Made by a program: the position numbers and the translations under genes | Assembly (NCBI RefSeq): GCF_032842945.2 | Contig: NZ_CP146606.1 | Span: 1,368,501 to 1,432,500, forward strand | Direction: 5' to 3' | DNA length: 64,000 nucleotides | DNA from: Roseovarius sp. W115 | GTDB lineage: Bacteria; Pseudomonadota; Alphaproteobacteria; Rhodobacterales; Rhodobacteraceae | Shown here: one piece after another, positions 46,466 to 55,319 of the stretch | Numbering within the stretch: the stretch's first letter is position 1 | How the letters are laid out: every line of letters starts with the position of its first letter | Notes under the pieces: model-generated | Seen by the model: only the letters and a program-made list of their open reading frames with translations | The model's database searches: none | What the model was told of the DNA's origin: nothing

Positions 46466-46936
46466 ATGCGCACCGTTTTTTGGGTGGCAGCGATTATCTT
46501 TGTTGTCGATCAGGTGTCCAAATACCTGATCGTGCATACCCTGAACCTCAAAGACGTTTTGCGGATTGATGTTTTTCCACCTTTTTTGAACCTGCGCATG
46601 GCGTGGAACACCGGGATCAACTTCGGGATCGGCGCAAGTGATAGTCCCTATATGCCTTGGGTCCTCATAGGCGTTGCGTTGGTCATCGTGGCGTTTGTCC
46701 TTTGGTGGGTCCACAAAGAGCCCCAAGGGCGAGGGCAACGAGTATTTGCCGGGGTGCTCGTTGGTGGCGCACTGGGAAACGTAGTCGATCGGGTGATTTA
46801 CGGCGCGGTTGCGGACTTTCTCAACATGTCTTGCTGTGGGTTCACGAACCCAACGGCGTTCAACGTAGCCGATATAGCAATCTTCGTAGGTGCCTTCGGT
46901 TTGATCCTATTTGGCACAGAGAAAAAGTCGACGTGA
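46466..46936 (+). CDS. lspA: Lipoprotein signal peptidase
   Basis: This 156-residue inner-membrane aspartyl protease removes signal peptides from lipoproteins. It has four membrane helices. The catalytic aspartates lie in GGALGNVVDRVIYGAVADF (near residue 110) and FNVADIAIFVG (near residue 132). The first helix shows FVVDQVSKY, and NLRMAWNTGINFG fits the family. I chose ATG 46466 with GAGGAGAG upstream. Immediately downstream is a lipoprotein, a possible substrate. Confidence 0.95.
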   Translation: MRTVFWVAAIIFVVDQVSKYLIVHTLNLKDVLRIDVFPPFLNLRMAWNTGINFGIGASDSPYMPWVLIGVALVIVAFVLWWVHKEPQGRGQRVFAGVLVGGALGNVVDRVIYGAVADFLNMSCCGFTNPTAFNVADIAIFVGAFGLILFGTEKKST

Positions 46937-46988
46937 CCTTGCCCGACGAATCCGTTAAAACCCTTCTTGGTAACCTGGGAACTGGGCG

Positions 46989-47519
46989 ATGAAGCTTCCA
47001 ACGATTTCTTTGCTTGTATTGACAATGGTGCTGTCTGCGTGCGGATCGCGCGACAAAGAGGTGGTGCTCACAAAACTCAAAAACGACGACTCCGGTCCGG
47101 AAGAGTTTGGAATTGTGCCGGGAAAACCGCTGCAAGCTCCTGAAAACTATACAACCCTGCCGCAACCCAACCCGGGCGGCGCGAACATTACAGATCAAAC
47201 CCCAAAGGCGGACGGTATTGCAGCGCTGGGTGGAAACCCAGCAACGACAGCGGGCGGTATCTCCGCTGCAGATGGTGCTTTGGTCAACCATTCCCGTCGT
47301 TTTGGCGTCAATTCTGGCATCCGACAAACTTTGCGCATCGAAGATTCAGAGACTCGTCGCAAGTATGGTCGGGTTAATATTCTTCGGCTAGGCCCAAACA
47401 ACTACGATCGCGCCTACCGCCGTCAATGGTTGGATTCCAAGCAAGAGACTGCTCGGCTCCGCAACTTGGGCATCCCAACGTCATCATCTCCACCCATCCT
47501 ACCAGGCCGCCGACGCTGA
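46989..47519 (+). CDS. DUF3035 family lipoprotein
   Basis: This 176-residue protein starts MKLPTISLLVLTMVLSACGS, a type II signal with lipobox LSAC, so Cys18 should be lipidated after LspA cleavage. The mature part is Pro/Gly-rich with EEFGIVPGKPLQAPENYTTL and matches DUF3035, a family found next to lspA in this group. Its function is unknown, possibly outer-membrane or envelope related. Confidence 0.88.
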   Translation: MKLPTISLLVLTMVLSACGSRDKEVVLTKLKNDDSGPEEFGIVPGKPLQAPENYTTLPQPNPGGANITDQTPKADGIAALGGNPATTAGGISAADGALVNHSRRFGVNSGIRQTLRIEDSETRRKYGRVNILRLGPNNYDRAYRRQWLDSKQETARLRNLGIPTSSSPPILPGRRR

Positions 47520-47597
47520 CAAAGCTGTCAACACAGTTGAAACCTCGCAATTGAACCGTATTTAATGACCCAGGCAATTCTTGCTGGGAGGCATACA

Positions 47598-48932
47598 ATG
47601 CGCGCGTTTTTGACCGGGCTGGTTCTATCGTATTTTACGGCGGCGTCTGCCATCGCGAGTGATCAGGTGACAACATTCACGTTGGACAACGGTATGGACG
47701 TTGTTGTGATCGAGGATCACCGTGCACCGGTTGCGGTGCACATGGTGTGGTACCGCGCTGGAAGCGCGGATGAAGATCCGGGCGTGTCGGGTGTTGCGCA
47801 TTTCCTTGAACATCTGTTGTTCAAAGGCACAGAAACGCTCGAACCAGGTGAGTTTTCCGCGACCGTCGCGCGAAATGGTGGCTCAGATAACGCTTTCACC
47901 AGCTTTGACTACACAGCCTACTTTCAGCGCGTGGCCGCCGACCGCCTAGAGTTGATGATGCGGATGGAAAGCGACCGTATGGTTAACATTCAGCTCACCG
48001 AGGATGACATTCTAACCGAGCGTGATGTGATCATCGAAGAGCGCAATCAGCGTGTTGAAAACAACCCCTCATCGCTTTTCCGCGAACAACACAGTGCGGT
48101 ACAGTTTCTGAACCACCGCTATGGCGTTCCAATCATCGGTTGGCAGAACGAGATGAGCAAACTTACGCGTGATGATGCTCTGGCGTTTTACAAGAAATTC
48201 TATGCCCCAAACAATGCCATACTGATTGTGGCAGGTGATGTGGAGCCTGAAAACGTTAAGGATTTAGCCGAGACGTATTATGGCGTGATCCCCACCAATC
48301 CGGACTTGCCAGAACGCGCCCGCGCGCAAGAGCCGCGTCAAATGGCTGAGCGCCGTTTGAACTTTGAAGACCCTCGTGTAGCGCAGCCTTATGTGACGCG
48401 CTCTTATCTTGCACCAGAACGCGACAGCGGGGCGCAAGAAAAAGCAGCTGCTCTGACCCTGCTTGCGGAAATCCTCGGCGGTGGCACCACATCGGTTCTG
48501 AACGAAAAACTGCAGTTCGAGACGCGCAAGGCGGTTTATGCCGGCGCGTTCTACAGGGGCATGTCACTGGATGACACAACCTTTCATCTTTCGATCGCGC
48601 CCGCACCCGGTGTGACACTGCAAGAGGCAGAAAAAGCTATGGATGATGTCATTGAGACCTTTCTTGAAACAGGTATCGACTCCAAGCAGCTAGAGCGCAT
48701 CAAGAGGCAAATTAAGGCCTCAGAGATTTACGTGCGCGACGATGTTAGCGCGCTGGCCAACAGGTACGGTCGTGCTTTGACCCAGGGCTTGACCGTCGAA
48801 GATGTTCAGGCCTGGCCGGATGTTTTGAATGCCGTGACCGAAGATGACATTATGGCGGCGGCCAAAGAACTCTTTTCGAAGACAAACAATTCCGTGACCG
48901 GCTATGTGCAAGCCCCGGAGGTGACACAATGA
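47598..48932 (+). CDS. M16 family zinc metallopeptidase, catalytic subunit, secreted
   Basis: This 444-residue peptidase has a signal peptide (MRAFLTGLVLSYFTAASAIA) and the inverted zinc motif HFLEH (residues 68-72) in GVAHFLEHLLFKGTE. FTSFDYTAYFQ and ADRLELMMRMESDRM (the downstream Glu) complete the site. A second M16 half follows. I chose ATG 47598 with GGGAGG upstream. It is coupled by ATGA to the next gene, the inactive partner, as in processing-peptidase-like pairs. Substrate unknown. Confidence 0.93.
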   Translation: MRAFLTGLVLSYFTAASAIASDQVTTFTLDNGMDVVVIEDHRAPVAVHMVWYRAGSADEDPGVSGVAHFLEHLLFKGTETLEPGEFSATVARNGGSDNAFTSFDYTAYFQRVAADRLELMMRMESDRMVNIQLTEDDILTERDVIIEERNQRVENNPSSLFREQHSAVQFLNHRYGVPIIGWQNEMSKLTRDDALAFYKKFYAPNNAILIVAGDVEPENVKDLAETYYGVIPTNPDLPERARAQEPRQMAERRLNFEDPRVAQPYVTRSYLAPERDSGAQEKAAALTLLAEILGGGTTSVLNEKLQFETRKAVYAGAFYRGMSLDDTTFHLSIAPAPGVTLQEAEKAMDDVIETFLETGIDSKQLERIKRQIKASEIYVRDDVSALANRYGRALTQGLTVEDVQAWPDVLNAVTEDDIMAAAKELFSKTNNSVTGYVQAPEVTQ

Positions 48933-50242
48933 TCCGTTTTGTATTCGCAGCTCTGCTGGTATTCGCGGCACTCCCGGCGCGTGCCGATGTGGACATAAAG
49001 GAAATCACCACACCCGGCGGCATTGATGCATGGCTGGTTGAAGATCACAGTATTCCGTTTGTTGCATTGGAACTGCGTTTTCGTGGCGGCGCATCTCTGG
49101 ATGCACCAGGCAAACGTGGTGCGGTAAATCTCATGACTGGTCTTCTTGAAGAAGGCGCCGGCGATCTTGACGCACGCGCTTTTGCGCGTGAGGTCGAAGG
49201 TCTTGCCGCATCCTTCAGCTACAGCGCGCAGCAAGACGCAATCAGCATTTCGGCCCGCTTCCTGAGCGAAAACCGTGACGAAGCATTGGCTCTTTTGCGT
49301 GAAAGCCTGATTAATCCGCGCTTTGATGAGGATGCGATTGAAAGGGTTCGGGCGCAGGTGGTATCTGGCATCCAATCAGATGACAAAGACCCCGACGAGA
49401 TTGCCAGCCGGTCTTTCGGCGGGCTTGTGTTTGGTGACCATCCCTATGGAAGTTCATTGAACGGCACTTTGGAAACTGTATCGGCTCTGACGCAAGATGA
49501 TCTTGTGTCCGCGCACAAGGCTACGTTGGCACGCGACCGTCTTTATGTCAGCGCCGTCGGTGATGTAACCGAAGAGGAGCTTGCGAGCATTCTCGACGCG
49601 CTGCTGGGTGATCTCCCAGAGACGGGCACACCATTGCCCCAGGATGCCGAGCTAAATTTGCCAGGCGGAACCGAAGTCGTGGACTTCGAAACACCACAGT
49701 CGATCGCAACCTTTGCACAGCCGGGGATTGACCGCGATCACCCAGATTTCTTCGCCGCTTTTGTGCTCAATCACATCCTTGGCGGCGGCGGATTTGAGAG
49801 CCGTCTGATGCAAGAAGTACGGGAAAAACGCGGTCTTACTTACGGCATCTATTCGTTCATCCTGAACCGCGATGGTGCTAATGTCTGGATGGGGCGCGTG
49901 GCTTCAGCCAATGATCGTGTGGCGGAAGCGGTTGAGGTGATCGGCGACGAGTGGGAGCGTATTCGCAGCGAAGGCGTCACTGCCCAGGAATTGGAGGACG
50001 CCAAGACTTATCTCACCGGTGCATACCCGCTTCGCTTTGATGGTAACGGCACAATTGCCAATATCGCTGTTTCAATGCAGATGGATGGGTTGGGAATTGA
50101 CTATATCGCCACTCGCAATGACAAGGTGAACGCCGTAACGCTTGAGGACATAAATCGCGTCGCCCAGGAATTCCTGGATCCCTCACAACTGACCTTTGTT
50201 GTTGTCGGACAGCCTGAAGGCCTAACCGACACAGTCAACTAA
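48929..50242 (+). CDS. M16 family protein, inactive partner subunit, secreted
   Basis: This 437-residue M16-fold protein has a signal peptide (MIRFVFAALLVFAALPARA). At the place of the zinc motif it reads KRGAVNLMTGLLEEGAG, without the HxxEH residues, so it should not bind zinc there. The C-terminal half has NHILGGGGFESRLMQEVREKRGLTYGIYS, the usual substrate-binding block. It presumably forms a heterodimer with the preceding catalytic M16 subunit. It converges on the dihydrodipicolinate-synthase family gene with an eight-base overlap. Confidence 0.91.
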   Translation: MIRFVFAALLVFAALPARADVDIKEITTPGGIDAWLVEDHSIPFVALELRFRGGASLDAPGKRGAVNLMTGLLEEGAGDLDARAFAREVEGLAASFSYSAQQDAISISARFLSENRDEALALLRESLINPRFDEDAIERVRAQVVSGIQSDDKDPDEIASRSFGGLVFGDHPYGSSLNGTLETVSALTQDDLVSAHKATLARDRLYVSAVGDVTEEELASILDALLGDLPETGTPLPQDAELNLPGGTEVVDFETPQSIATFAQPGIDRDHPDFFAAFVLNHILGGGGFESRLMQEVREKRGLTYGIYSFILNRDGANVWMGRVASANDRVAEAVEVIGDEWERIRSEGVTAQELEDAKTYLTGAYPLRFDGNGTIANIAVSMQMDGLGIDYIATRNDKVNAVTLEDINRVAQEFLDPSQLTFVVVGQPEGLTDTVN

Positions 50243-51128
50243 GCGTATCGGCCAAGGCGCGCCCAAGTGCCGGATCTGCATTCATCAAAGGCGGCCGCAG
50301 GTTCAACCAGCGGTCGTCTTTTGATTGCAACGCTTTAAAAGCCTTAAGCGCCGGGATGAGACCGCCGTCCTGAATCGCTTTGCGATGCGCGTTGATCGGC
50401 GCAAGCGCGGCTTCTGCACCATTCCAATCTTCGGACCGGGCCAAGTCATACATGGCCCGGATTGCAGACATGTTGGTGTTGCAGCTCGCCGAAATACAGC
50501 CACCACCGCCCAGCTTCATCGCGTCGATCATGAAACTCTCAGAGCCTGGGAACACCGAAATACCAGGGGCCGCTTTGATCACTGCCTGTGTATTGTCCCA
50601 ATTGCCAGAACTGTCTTTATAAGCCACGACAATATCGGGAAACGCTTTATTCAGCCGCGCAGCCAGTTCGGGTGATATTCCGACACCAGCGTTTTGCGGA
50701 ATGTGGTAAAGACAGACACGCATTGCATCTGATCCCACCGCTTCGATCAGTTGGCTGAAGTAGCGATAATACCCTTCATCATTGGCTTGCGTGAAGAAAA
50801 AGGGCGGCAATGTCATCACCGCCGCGCATCCTAAATCGACGGCGTGTTTGCATAGCGTCAACGTGTCCTCAAAGGCGCAAAGCCCTGTGCCTGGCATCAG
50901 CTGATCAGCGCGCGCCGTGCTGCTATCAACCAGAAGCTCCAGCATATGCATCCGCTCTGAGACCGTATTGCTAAGCGCTTCGCCGGTCGTCCCGAAGGGT
51001 GATAGGTAATGGACCCCGCCAGCGAGGCAGTCACTAGCATGGCCCAAGTAAAGATCTTCTGCGATGCTGAGATCATCGTTATAGGGTGTCAGAATCGGCG
51101 TGATCACACCGGAAAAACGGTCTGCCAT
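50235..51128 (-). CDS. Dihydrodipicolinate synthase/N-acetylneuraminate lyase family protein
   Basis: This 297-residue class I aldolase-fold protein has SGVITPILTPYNDDLSIAED, LSPFGTTGEALSNTVSERM near residues 41-58 (the glycine-threonine block), Tyr in CLYHIPQNAGVGIS, and the Schiff-base Lys in IVVAYKDSSGNWDN near residue 170. It should cleave or join a 2-oxo acid (pyruvate-type) substrate. It is the last gene of the hydantoinase operon, where it may split a 2-oxo-acid intermediate (inference). The lysine-pathway enzyme is unlikely in this context. Confidence 0.87.
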   Translation of the reverse strand: MADRFSGVITPILTPYNDDLSIAEDLYLGHASDCLAGGVHYLSPFGTTGEALSNTVSERMHMLELLVDSSTARADQLMPGTGLCAFEDTLTLCKHAVDLGCAAVMTLPPFFFTQANDEGYYRYFSQLIEAVGSDAMRVCLYHIPQNAGVGISPELAARLNKAFPDIVVAYKDSSGNWDNTQAVIKAAPGISVFPGSESFMIDAMKLGGGGCISASCNTNMSAIRAMYDLARSEDWNGAEAALAPINAHRKAIQDGGLIPALKAFKALQSKDDRWLNLRPPLMNADPALGRALADTLS

Positions 51129-51143
51129 GAAAAGTGTCCTTCG

Positions 51144-52112
51144 CTAGTAGCCCCTGTTTGGGTCCACGATATTGTTGAGTGAGTCACCGGCTTGCCAGCG
51201 TTTCAGATTGGCCAGAAACATGTCAAACGAGGCAAGATCCCAGCCTTCGTACACGGCCGAACAATGCGGTGAGATGAGCGTATTTGGCAAATCCCAATAG
51301 GGGCTGTCGGCTGGCAAGGGTTCTGTTGCAAAGACGTCAAACGCAGCCCCTTTGATCTGACCTTTGGTCATGGCAGAGATTGCCGCGTCTGGTACGATCA
51401 CGCCACCGCGTGACACATCAACCAGAATGGCGGTGGGCTTCATTGCGTCAAATGCAGCCTGATCCACCAGACCGCGTGTTGAGTTGAGGAGCGGAACGCA
51501 AACGCATATCACATCCGCCTGCCCCCACAACTTGGGCAAATCATCCGCAGCATGAACCTCATCGACATGGTCTACGGGGCTGGGCCGTGCCCGCGTGCCC
51601 AGAACATGCATCCCAAACGCCTTGGCGCGGGCCGCCACGGCCTGACCTGTTTGACCCAGACCAACGATCAGGAGGGTTTTGCCCTTCAACGGGCTGACCA
51701 TCCGGATAGGCCAAGTCCTGTTGGCCTTATCCTGCTGCAGACGCGGGATATCGAGCGTGAAATGCAGCGCACAGCCAAAGACAAACTCGGCCATCATGGC
51801 AGAGGCCACACCGGCTGAATTGGTGACGGTTGTGCGCTCTGTATTCCACTTGCCAAGGTGATCGCATCCCGATCCGCCAACGGATATCCAGCGGGGACCG
51901 GCATCGCCCAAAAGGGCGTCCCGGGGGAACGGTTGGCTGACATCAAACCGCACCGAATACACCACATCCGGCCGAAACGATCCGATCGCGTCCTCCAACT
52001 CTGCATTCGAGTGACAGGCCAGCGCATCTAAATCGGGTGCCGCCTCATACAAACTCGCCATCATTGCGTCTGTGGTGTCGTTGTGCACGACAACGCGAAG
52101 CCCATCACTCAT
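51144..52112 (-). CDS. D-2-hydroxyacid dehydrogenase
   Basis: This 322-residue enzyme of the D-isomer-specific family has NAD motif LLIVGLGQTGQAVAARAKAFG near residue 145, VCVPLLNSTRGLVDQAAFDAMK (catalytic Arg near residue 220), GAAFDVFATEPLP with the Glu near residue 264, and HCSAVYEGWD with the catalytic His. It interconverts a 2-oxo acid and the D-2-hydroxy acid. The substrate is unknown; within the hydantoinase operon it may reduce the product of the aminotransferase. It overlaps the MmgE/PrpD start by four bases. Confidence 0.88.
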   Translation of the reverse strand: MSDGLRVVVHNDTTDAMMASLYEAAPDLDALACHSNAELEDAIGSFRPDVVYSVRFDVSQPFPRDALLGDAGPRWISVGGSGCDHLGKWNTERTTVTNSAGVASAMMAEFVFGCALHFTLDIPRLQQDKANRTWPIRMVSPLKGKTLLIVGLGQTGQAVAARAKAFGMHVLGTRARPSPVDHVDEVHAADDLPKLWGQADVICVCVPLLNSTRGLVDQAAFDAMKPTAILVDVSRGGVIVPDAAISAMTKGQIKGAAFDVFATEPLPADSPYWDLPNTLISPHCSAVYEGWDLASFDMFLANLKRWQAGDSLNNIVDPNRGY

Positions 52113-53494
52113 GCGTCACAACCCGGGTTTACAAGTTTGGCAAGATCAGAAAACCGCGTCTCAGGCGATAGCATCGCATCGCGCATGGCCCAGATGGATT
52201 TGGCGCGGGTTTCACTCAGCCGCCCTTCGCAAAAGCTATGAAATTTGGCCTCAATATCGGCATCCGGCCTCCAGGCATCGGGCCCGCCGCTGGCAGGTGT
52301 GTCTTCGGATTGCAGACGTGTGCCGTCCGTCAACACCACCTCAACATCCGACCAACGCCCCTCTGGAAAGCGCGCATTGTGCGCCTGTGCGGCCTTCGCT
52401 GTGATCTTGGGGATAATCGTTGCAATCTCCGGATCTTTCAAACCAGCCCCGGCGATATGGGCAGGCGCAACTGTGCCGTGTTTGAGCATCACCGCCATGA
52501 CAAATTGCAGCGAGTACTGCGCCTGCGTGGTGCTTTCCGGCATACCCGCAAAGAGCCGCGCCGCTTCGTCAAAGGTACGCACCTCGATCGAGGCAACGCT
52601 GTTCTGATTGACCTGCGGATTGTCCCGCATCACCTGCTGCAAGGCATCAAGTGCAGCATGCCCCCAGCGGCAACTTGGATAAGGCTTGATGTAGTTCTCA
52701 GCGACGGTCCAGCTTTGCCCGAGATCAGACCAATACCCGGCCACCTCGTCTGCCTCCGCCGTGATCGCAGGCGCGCCTGTGAACCCGCGCATCGCCAGCA
52801 GTGTGGCCGAGCACCCAACCAAGGCCCCCATGCCAGACCCATCATGCAACATCGTTGGATTATCGATCTCGCGCATCATCTGACTTCGCGGGCCGTGGTA
52901 CTCGGCTAAGCCCATCGCATGCCTGAGCTGATCAGCGCTGGCCCCTTTCAAACGGCAGCCCAACGCCGCAACACCCAGCGCGTTCCAAGCTCCGGACGTG
53001 TGATAGTCACTCACCGTCGCATGCAAAGCCAACCCTGCCCGTGCCGCAATCTCGTAGGACATCGCCAGCGTGCGCAACGCGTCTAGGCCAGTCAGATCAG
53101 GCTGTGTTTCGGCGAAGGCAAACAAAGCTGGAACCACCGCACACCCGATATGCCCTTTGGTCTTGTTATACCCGTCATGCCCATCAAGGTTGTCGATCTG
53201 CGTGGCAAGCGCCCATGCCGCGCCGGGCAGACTGACCTTGCGACCATCAAAGAGCATGCTTGCCGCATTTTCAGGACTGCCAGCCGCATGAAAATCAACC
53301 GCGAAGTCACGTGCAATATGTCCAACCTCCAAAACAGTCGCGCCCGCCGCAACGCCCAGGGTATCAATTAACAACGTAGAACAATGCTGCAGAGCATGGT
53401 CCGGGATCGACAAATCTGCTCCAAGGGCAAAATCGGCAATGGCCGCGAACTGTGCCTCGCTGGGCAGAGCCACAGGGTTAAGATGCTGATTCAT
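52109..53494 (-). CDS. MmgE/PrpD family protein
   Basis: This 461-residue protein has the all-helical fold of the MmgE/PrpD family (2-methylcitrate dehydratase, cis-aconitate decarboxylase, iminodisuccinate epimerase). Visible blocks include LIDTLGVAAGATVLEVGHIA, DNLDGHDGYNKTKGHIGCAVVPALFAF (near residues 100-125), GLAEYHGPRSQMMREIDNP and KPYPSCRWGHAALDA with the conserved Lys/Tyr/His. The reaction is probably dehydration, decarboxylation or epimerisation of a small dicarboxylate. It is coupled by four-base overlaps at both ends. Confidence 0.88.
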   Translation of the reverse strand: MNQHLNPVALPSEAQFAAIADFALGADLSIPDHALQHCSTLLIDTLGVAAGATVLEVGHIARDFAVDFHAAGSPENAASMLFDGRKVSLPGAAWALATQIDNLDGHDGYNKTKGHIGCAVVPALFAFAETQPDLTGLDALRTLAMSYEIAARAGLALHATVSDYHTSGAWNALGVAALGCRLKGASADQLRHAMGLAEYHGPRSQMMREIDNPTMLHDGSGMGALVGCSATLLAMRGFTGAPAITAEADEVAGYWSDLGQSWTVAENYIKPYPSCRWGHAALDALQQVMRDNPQVNQNSVASIEVRTFDEAARLFAGMPESTTQAQYSLQFVMAVMLKHGTVAPAHIAGAGLKDPEIATIIPKITAKAAQAHNARFPEGRWSDVEVVLTDGTRLQSEDTPASGGPDAWRPDADIEAKFHSFCEGRLSETRAKSIWAMRDAMLSPETRFSDLAKLVNPGCDA

Positions 53495-54237
53495 GCGCTT
53501 ATCCTTTCGAAAAGCTGGCCAAAGCCCTTGGGTGCCGGGCCAAGATTGGCAATGTCCATTACTTGAAACATCATCGCCTGATTGGATGTGACAACCGGCT
53601 TACCGAGTTCCGCCTCCAGCTCGGCGATAACTTCAACAGCACGCATATCCGTACAGGACAAAACGACAGCATCGGCCTCAGGGTGATCCGCGCGTTTGCC
53701 AAGTTCGAAAACATCTTCAGGCAAGAGCGCGCCTTGTCCTTCGTTGTCCAAGGTTCCGTCAACATCGGCACGCCCGACTGATTCAAACCCTTCGCTGGCC
53801 AAAAAGGCGATGGCTTCATCGTTGAGACTGGGCACATAGGGCGATGCAAACCCAATGCGGTGCGCGCCAAGCTTCTTCAAAGCATGGACCAGAGCACCGG
53901 CAGCAGTCACCGTCTTGGCCGCGCTTTGCGCGGCGATACGCGACCGCAGGTCTGTATCAAACTTCGGACCATGCGCCAGTGTTGCAGACGTGCAGCCATA
54001 GATGACCACATCGGGACGCACACCCTGGATCAGGCGCAAGGGCTCTTCCATATCCGAAGCCCCCAATTGGGCCATCTGGCCCTCATCCGGAATTTCATCC
54101 GCATCATAGCCCCCAAGGCGCGCAAAATGCAGGGATGTGCCCTCCGGCCTGAGCATCATCATGTCAGGTTCCAGATTGGTGTTTGTAAATGGTACAAACA
54201 CACCAATACGCGTACGGCCTCGTGTCTCTGCAGCCAT
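53491..54237 (-). CDS. Maleate isomerase/arylmalonate decarboxylase-like racemase family protein
   Basis: This 248-residue protein of the Asp/Glu/hydantoin racemase superfamily has the two catalytic cysteines in VVIYGCTSATLAHG (near residue 80) and AVVLSCTDMRAVEV (near residue 194). The start RIGVFVPFTNTNLEPDMM resembles maleate cis-trans isomerase and arylmalonate decarboxylase more than classical hydantoin racemase. A hydantoin-racemase role is still possible given the hydantoinase genes. The start overlaps the aminotransferase stop by one base (TGATG). Confidence 0.82.
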   Translation of the reverse strand: MAAETRGRTRIGVFVPFTNTNLEPDMMMLRPEGTSLHFARLGGYDADEIPDEGQMAQLGASDMEEPLRLIQGVRPDVVIYGCTSATLAHGPKFDTDLRSRIAAQSAAKTVTAAGALVHALKKLGAHRIGFASPYVPSLNDEAIAFLASEGFESVGRADVDGTLDNEGQGALLPEDVFELGKRADHPEADAVVLSCTDMRAVEVIAELEAELGKPVVTSNQAMMFQVMDIANLGPAPKGFGQLFERISA

Positions 54238-55319
54238 CAGGATGCTTCCTCCTGCAGCGCAGCTTCGATCAATTCTGCCGCAAGGTCCATGTCATCTGCG
54301 ACACCCACCGTCGCACGCAGGCAATTGGGCAGGCCAGCACCACCCTGAGCTCGCAGGAAAACACCCTCTTGGCGCAAGGCCTGATCTACGCGCCTCGCGG
54401 CTTCTTCAGAGGCAAACTGCAAGAGGGCAAAGTTGGTATAACTTTCCGGAACATGTAGCCCCGCAGTTCGCATTCGTTTGATAAAGTGATCCCGCAACTT
54501 CGCTGTTTCTTCACAAGTCGCGCGCATATAGGCTTGATCTTTCAGAGCTGCCAAACCCGCCATTTGACCCGCCAGCGCAACATTGTTGGGGTTCATCACC
54601 TTGCGCATTTGCGCGGCAATATCCTGAGGAAAATACCCCCATCCGACACGCATCCCCGCCAAGCCGTAGGCCTTCGAGAATGTGCGTAAGACCAGTGTAT
54701 CGCCTCGACTAACCAGATCGAACATCGGCTCGTTCAGGTGATCAGCAAATTCGCCATAAGCCTCATCAACGACCAAGAGCACCGTTTCAGGCAAAGCATC
54801 GCGTAAGCGCCGAACCTCGGCGCCAGAAAGACGTGTGCCGGTCGGGTTGCCTGGGTTGGCGAGGAAAACGATCTTGGTATCAGGCTGAACCGCGGCCAAC
54901 AAAGCATCAATATCTGCGCACAGGTTTGTTTCCTTGGCGGTGTCGAAACGCGCGCCAGTTGTCAAAGTGGCTGTCTTGAAAAACGGATAGGCATGCTCTG
55001 GCGCCAAGGCCGCGTCATCAGCGGAAAGATAGGCCCGCGCCAGGCATCCGATCAGGTCGAGTGATCCATTGCCGCAGAGGATTTGATCTGGATTTTGGCC
55101 ATGCAGGTCAGCCAGGGCATATCGCAGCTCGCTCCAATCCGGATCGGGATAGAGATGCGGGTTTTCAGCGGCCTTGCAGATAGCTTGGGCCACCTTGGGG
55201 GACGGAGGCCGCGCGCTTTCGTTTTGGGATAACGAAATCGGTCGTTTGCCCTCAGGTGCACTCAGGTCGGCCAACGCATAGGGGGCCATTGCGGCGACAT
55301 GCGGGTGTGGCGCTATCAT
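54237..55319 (-). CDS. HisC-like class I/II aminotransferase
   Basis: This 360-residue PLP enzyme resembles histidinol-phosphate aminotransferase: SQNESARPPSPKVAQAI, GNGSLDLIGCLARAYL, LANPGNPTGTRLS (near residue 160), VVDEAYGEFAD and the PLP Lys in RTFSKAYGLAGMRVGWG (near residue 218). It is not in a histidine operon, so its substrate is likely an amino acid produced in the hydantoinase pathway. It overlaps hyuB by four bases. Confidence 0.87.
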   Translation of the reverse strand: MIAPHPHVAAMAPYALADLSAPEGKRPISLSQNESARPPSPKVAQAICKAAENPHLYPDPDWSELRYALADLHGQNPDQILCGNGSLDLIGCLARAYLSADDAALAPEHAYPFFKTATLTTGARFDTAKETNLCADIDALLAAVQPDTKIVFLANPGNPTGTRLSGAEVRRLRDALPETVLLVVDEAYGEFADHLNEPMFDLVSRGDTLVLRTFSKAYGLAGMRVGWGYFPQDIAAQMRKVMNPNNVALAGQMAGLAALKDQAYMRATCEETAKLRDHFIKRMRTAGLHVPESYTNFALLQFASEEAARRVDQALRQEGVFLRAQGGAGLPNCLRATVGVADDMDLAAELIEAALQEEAS

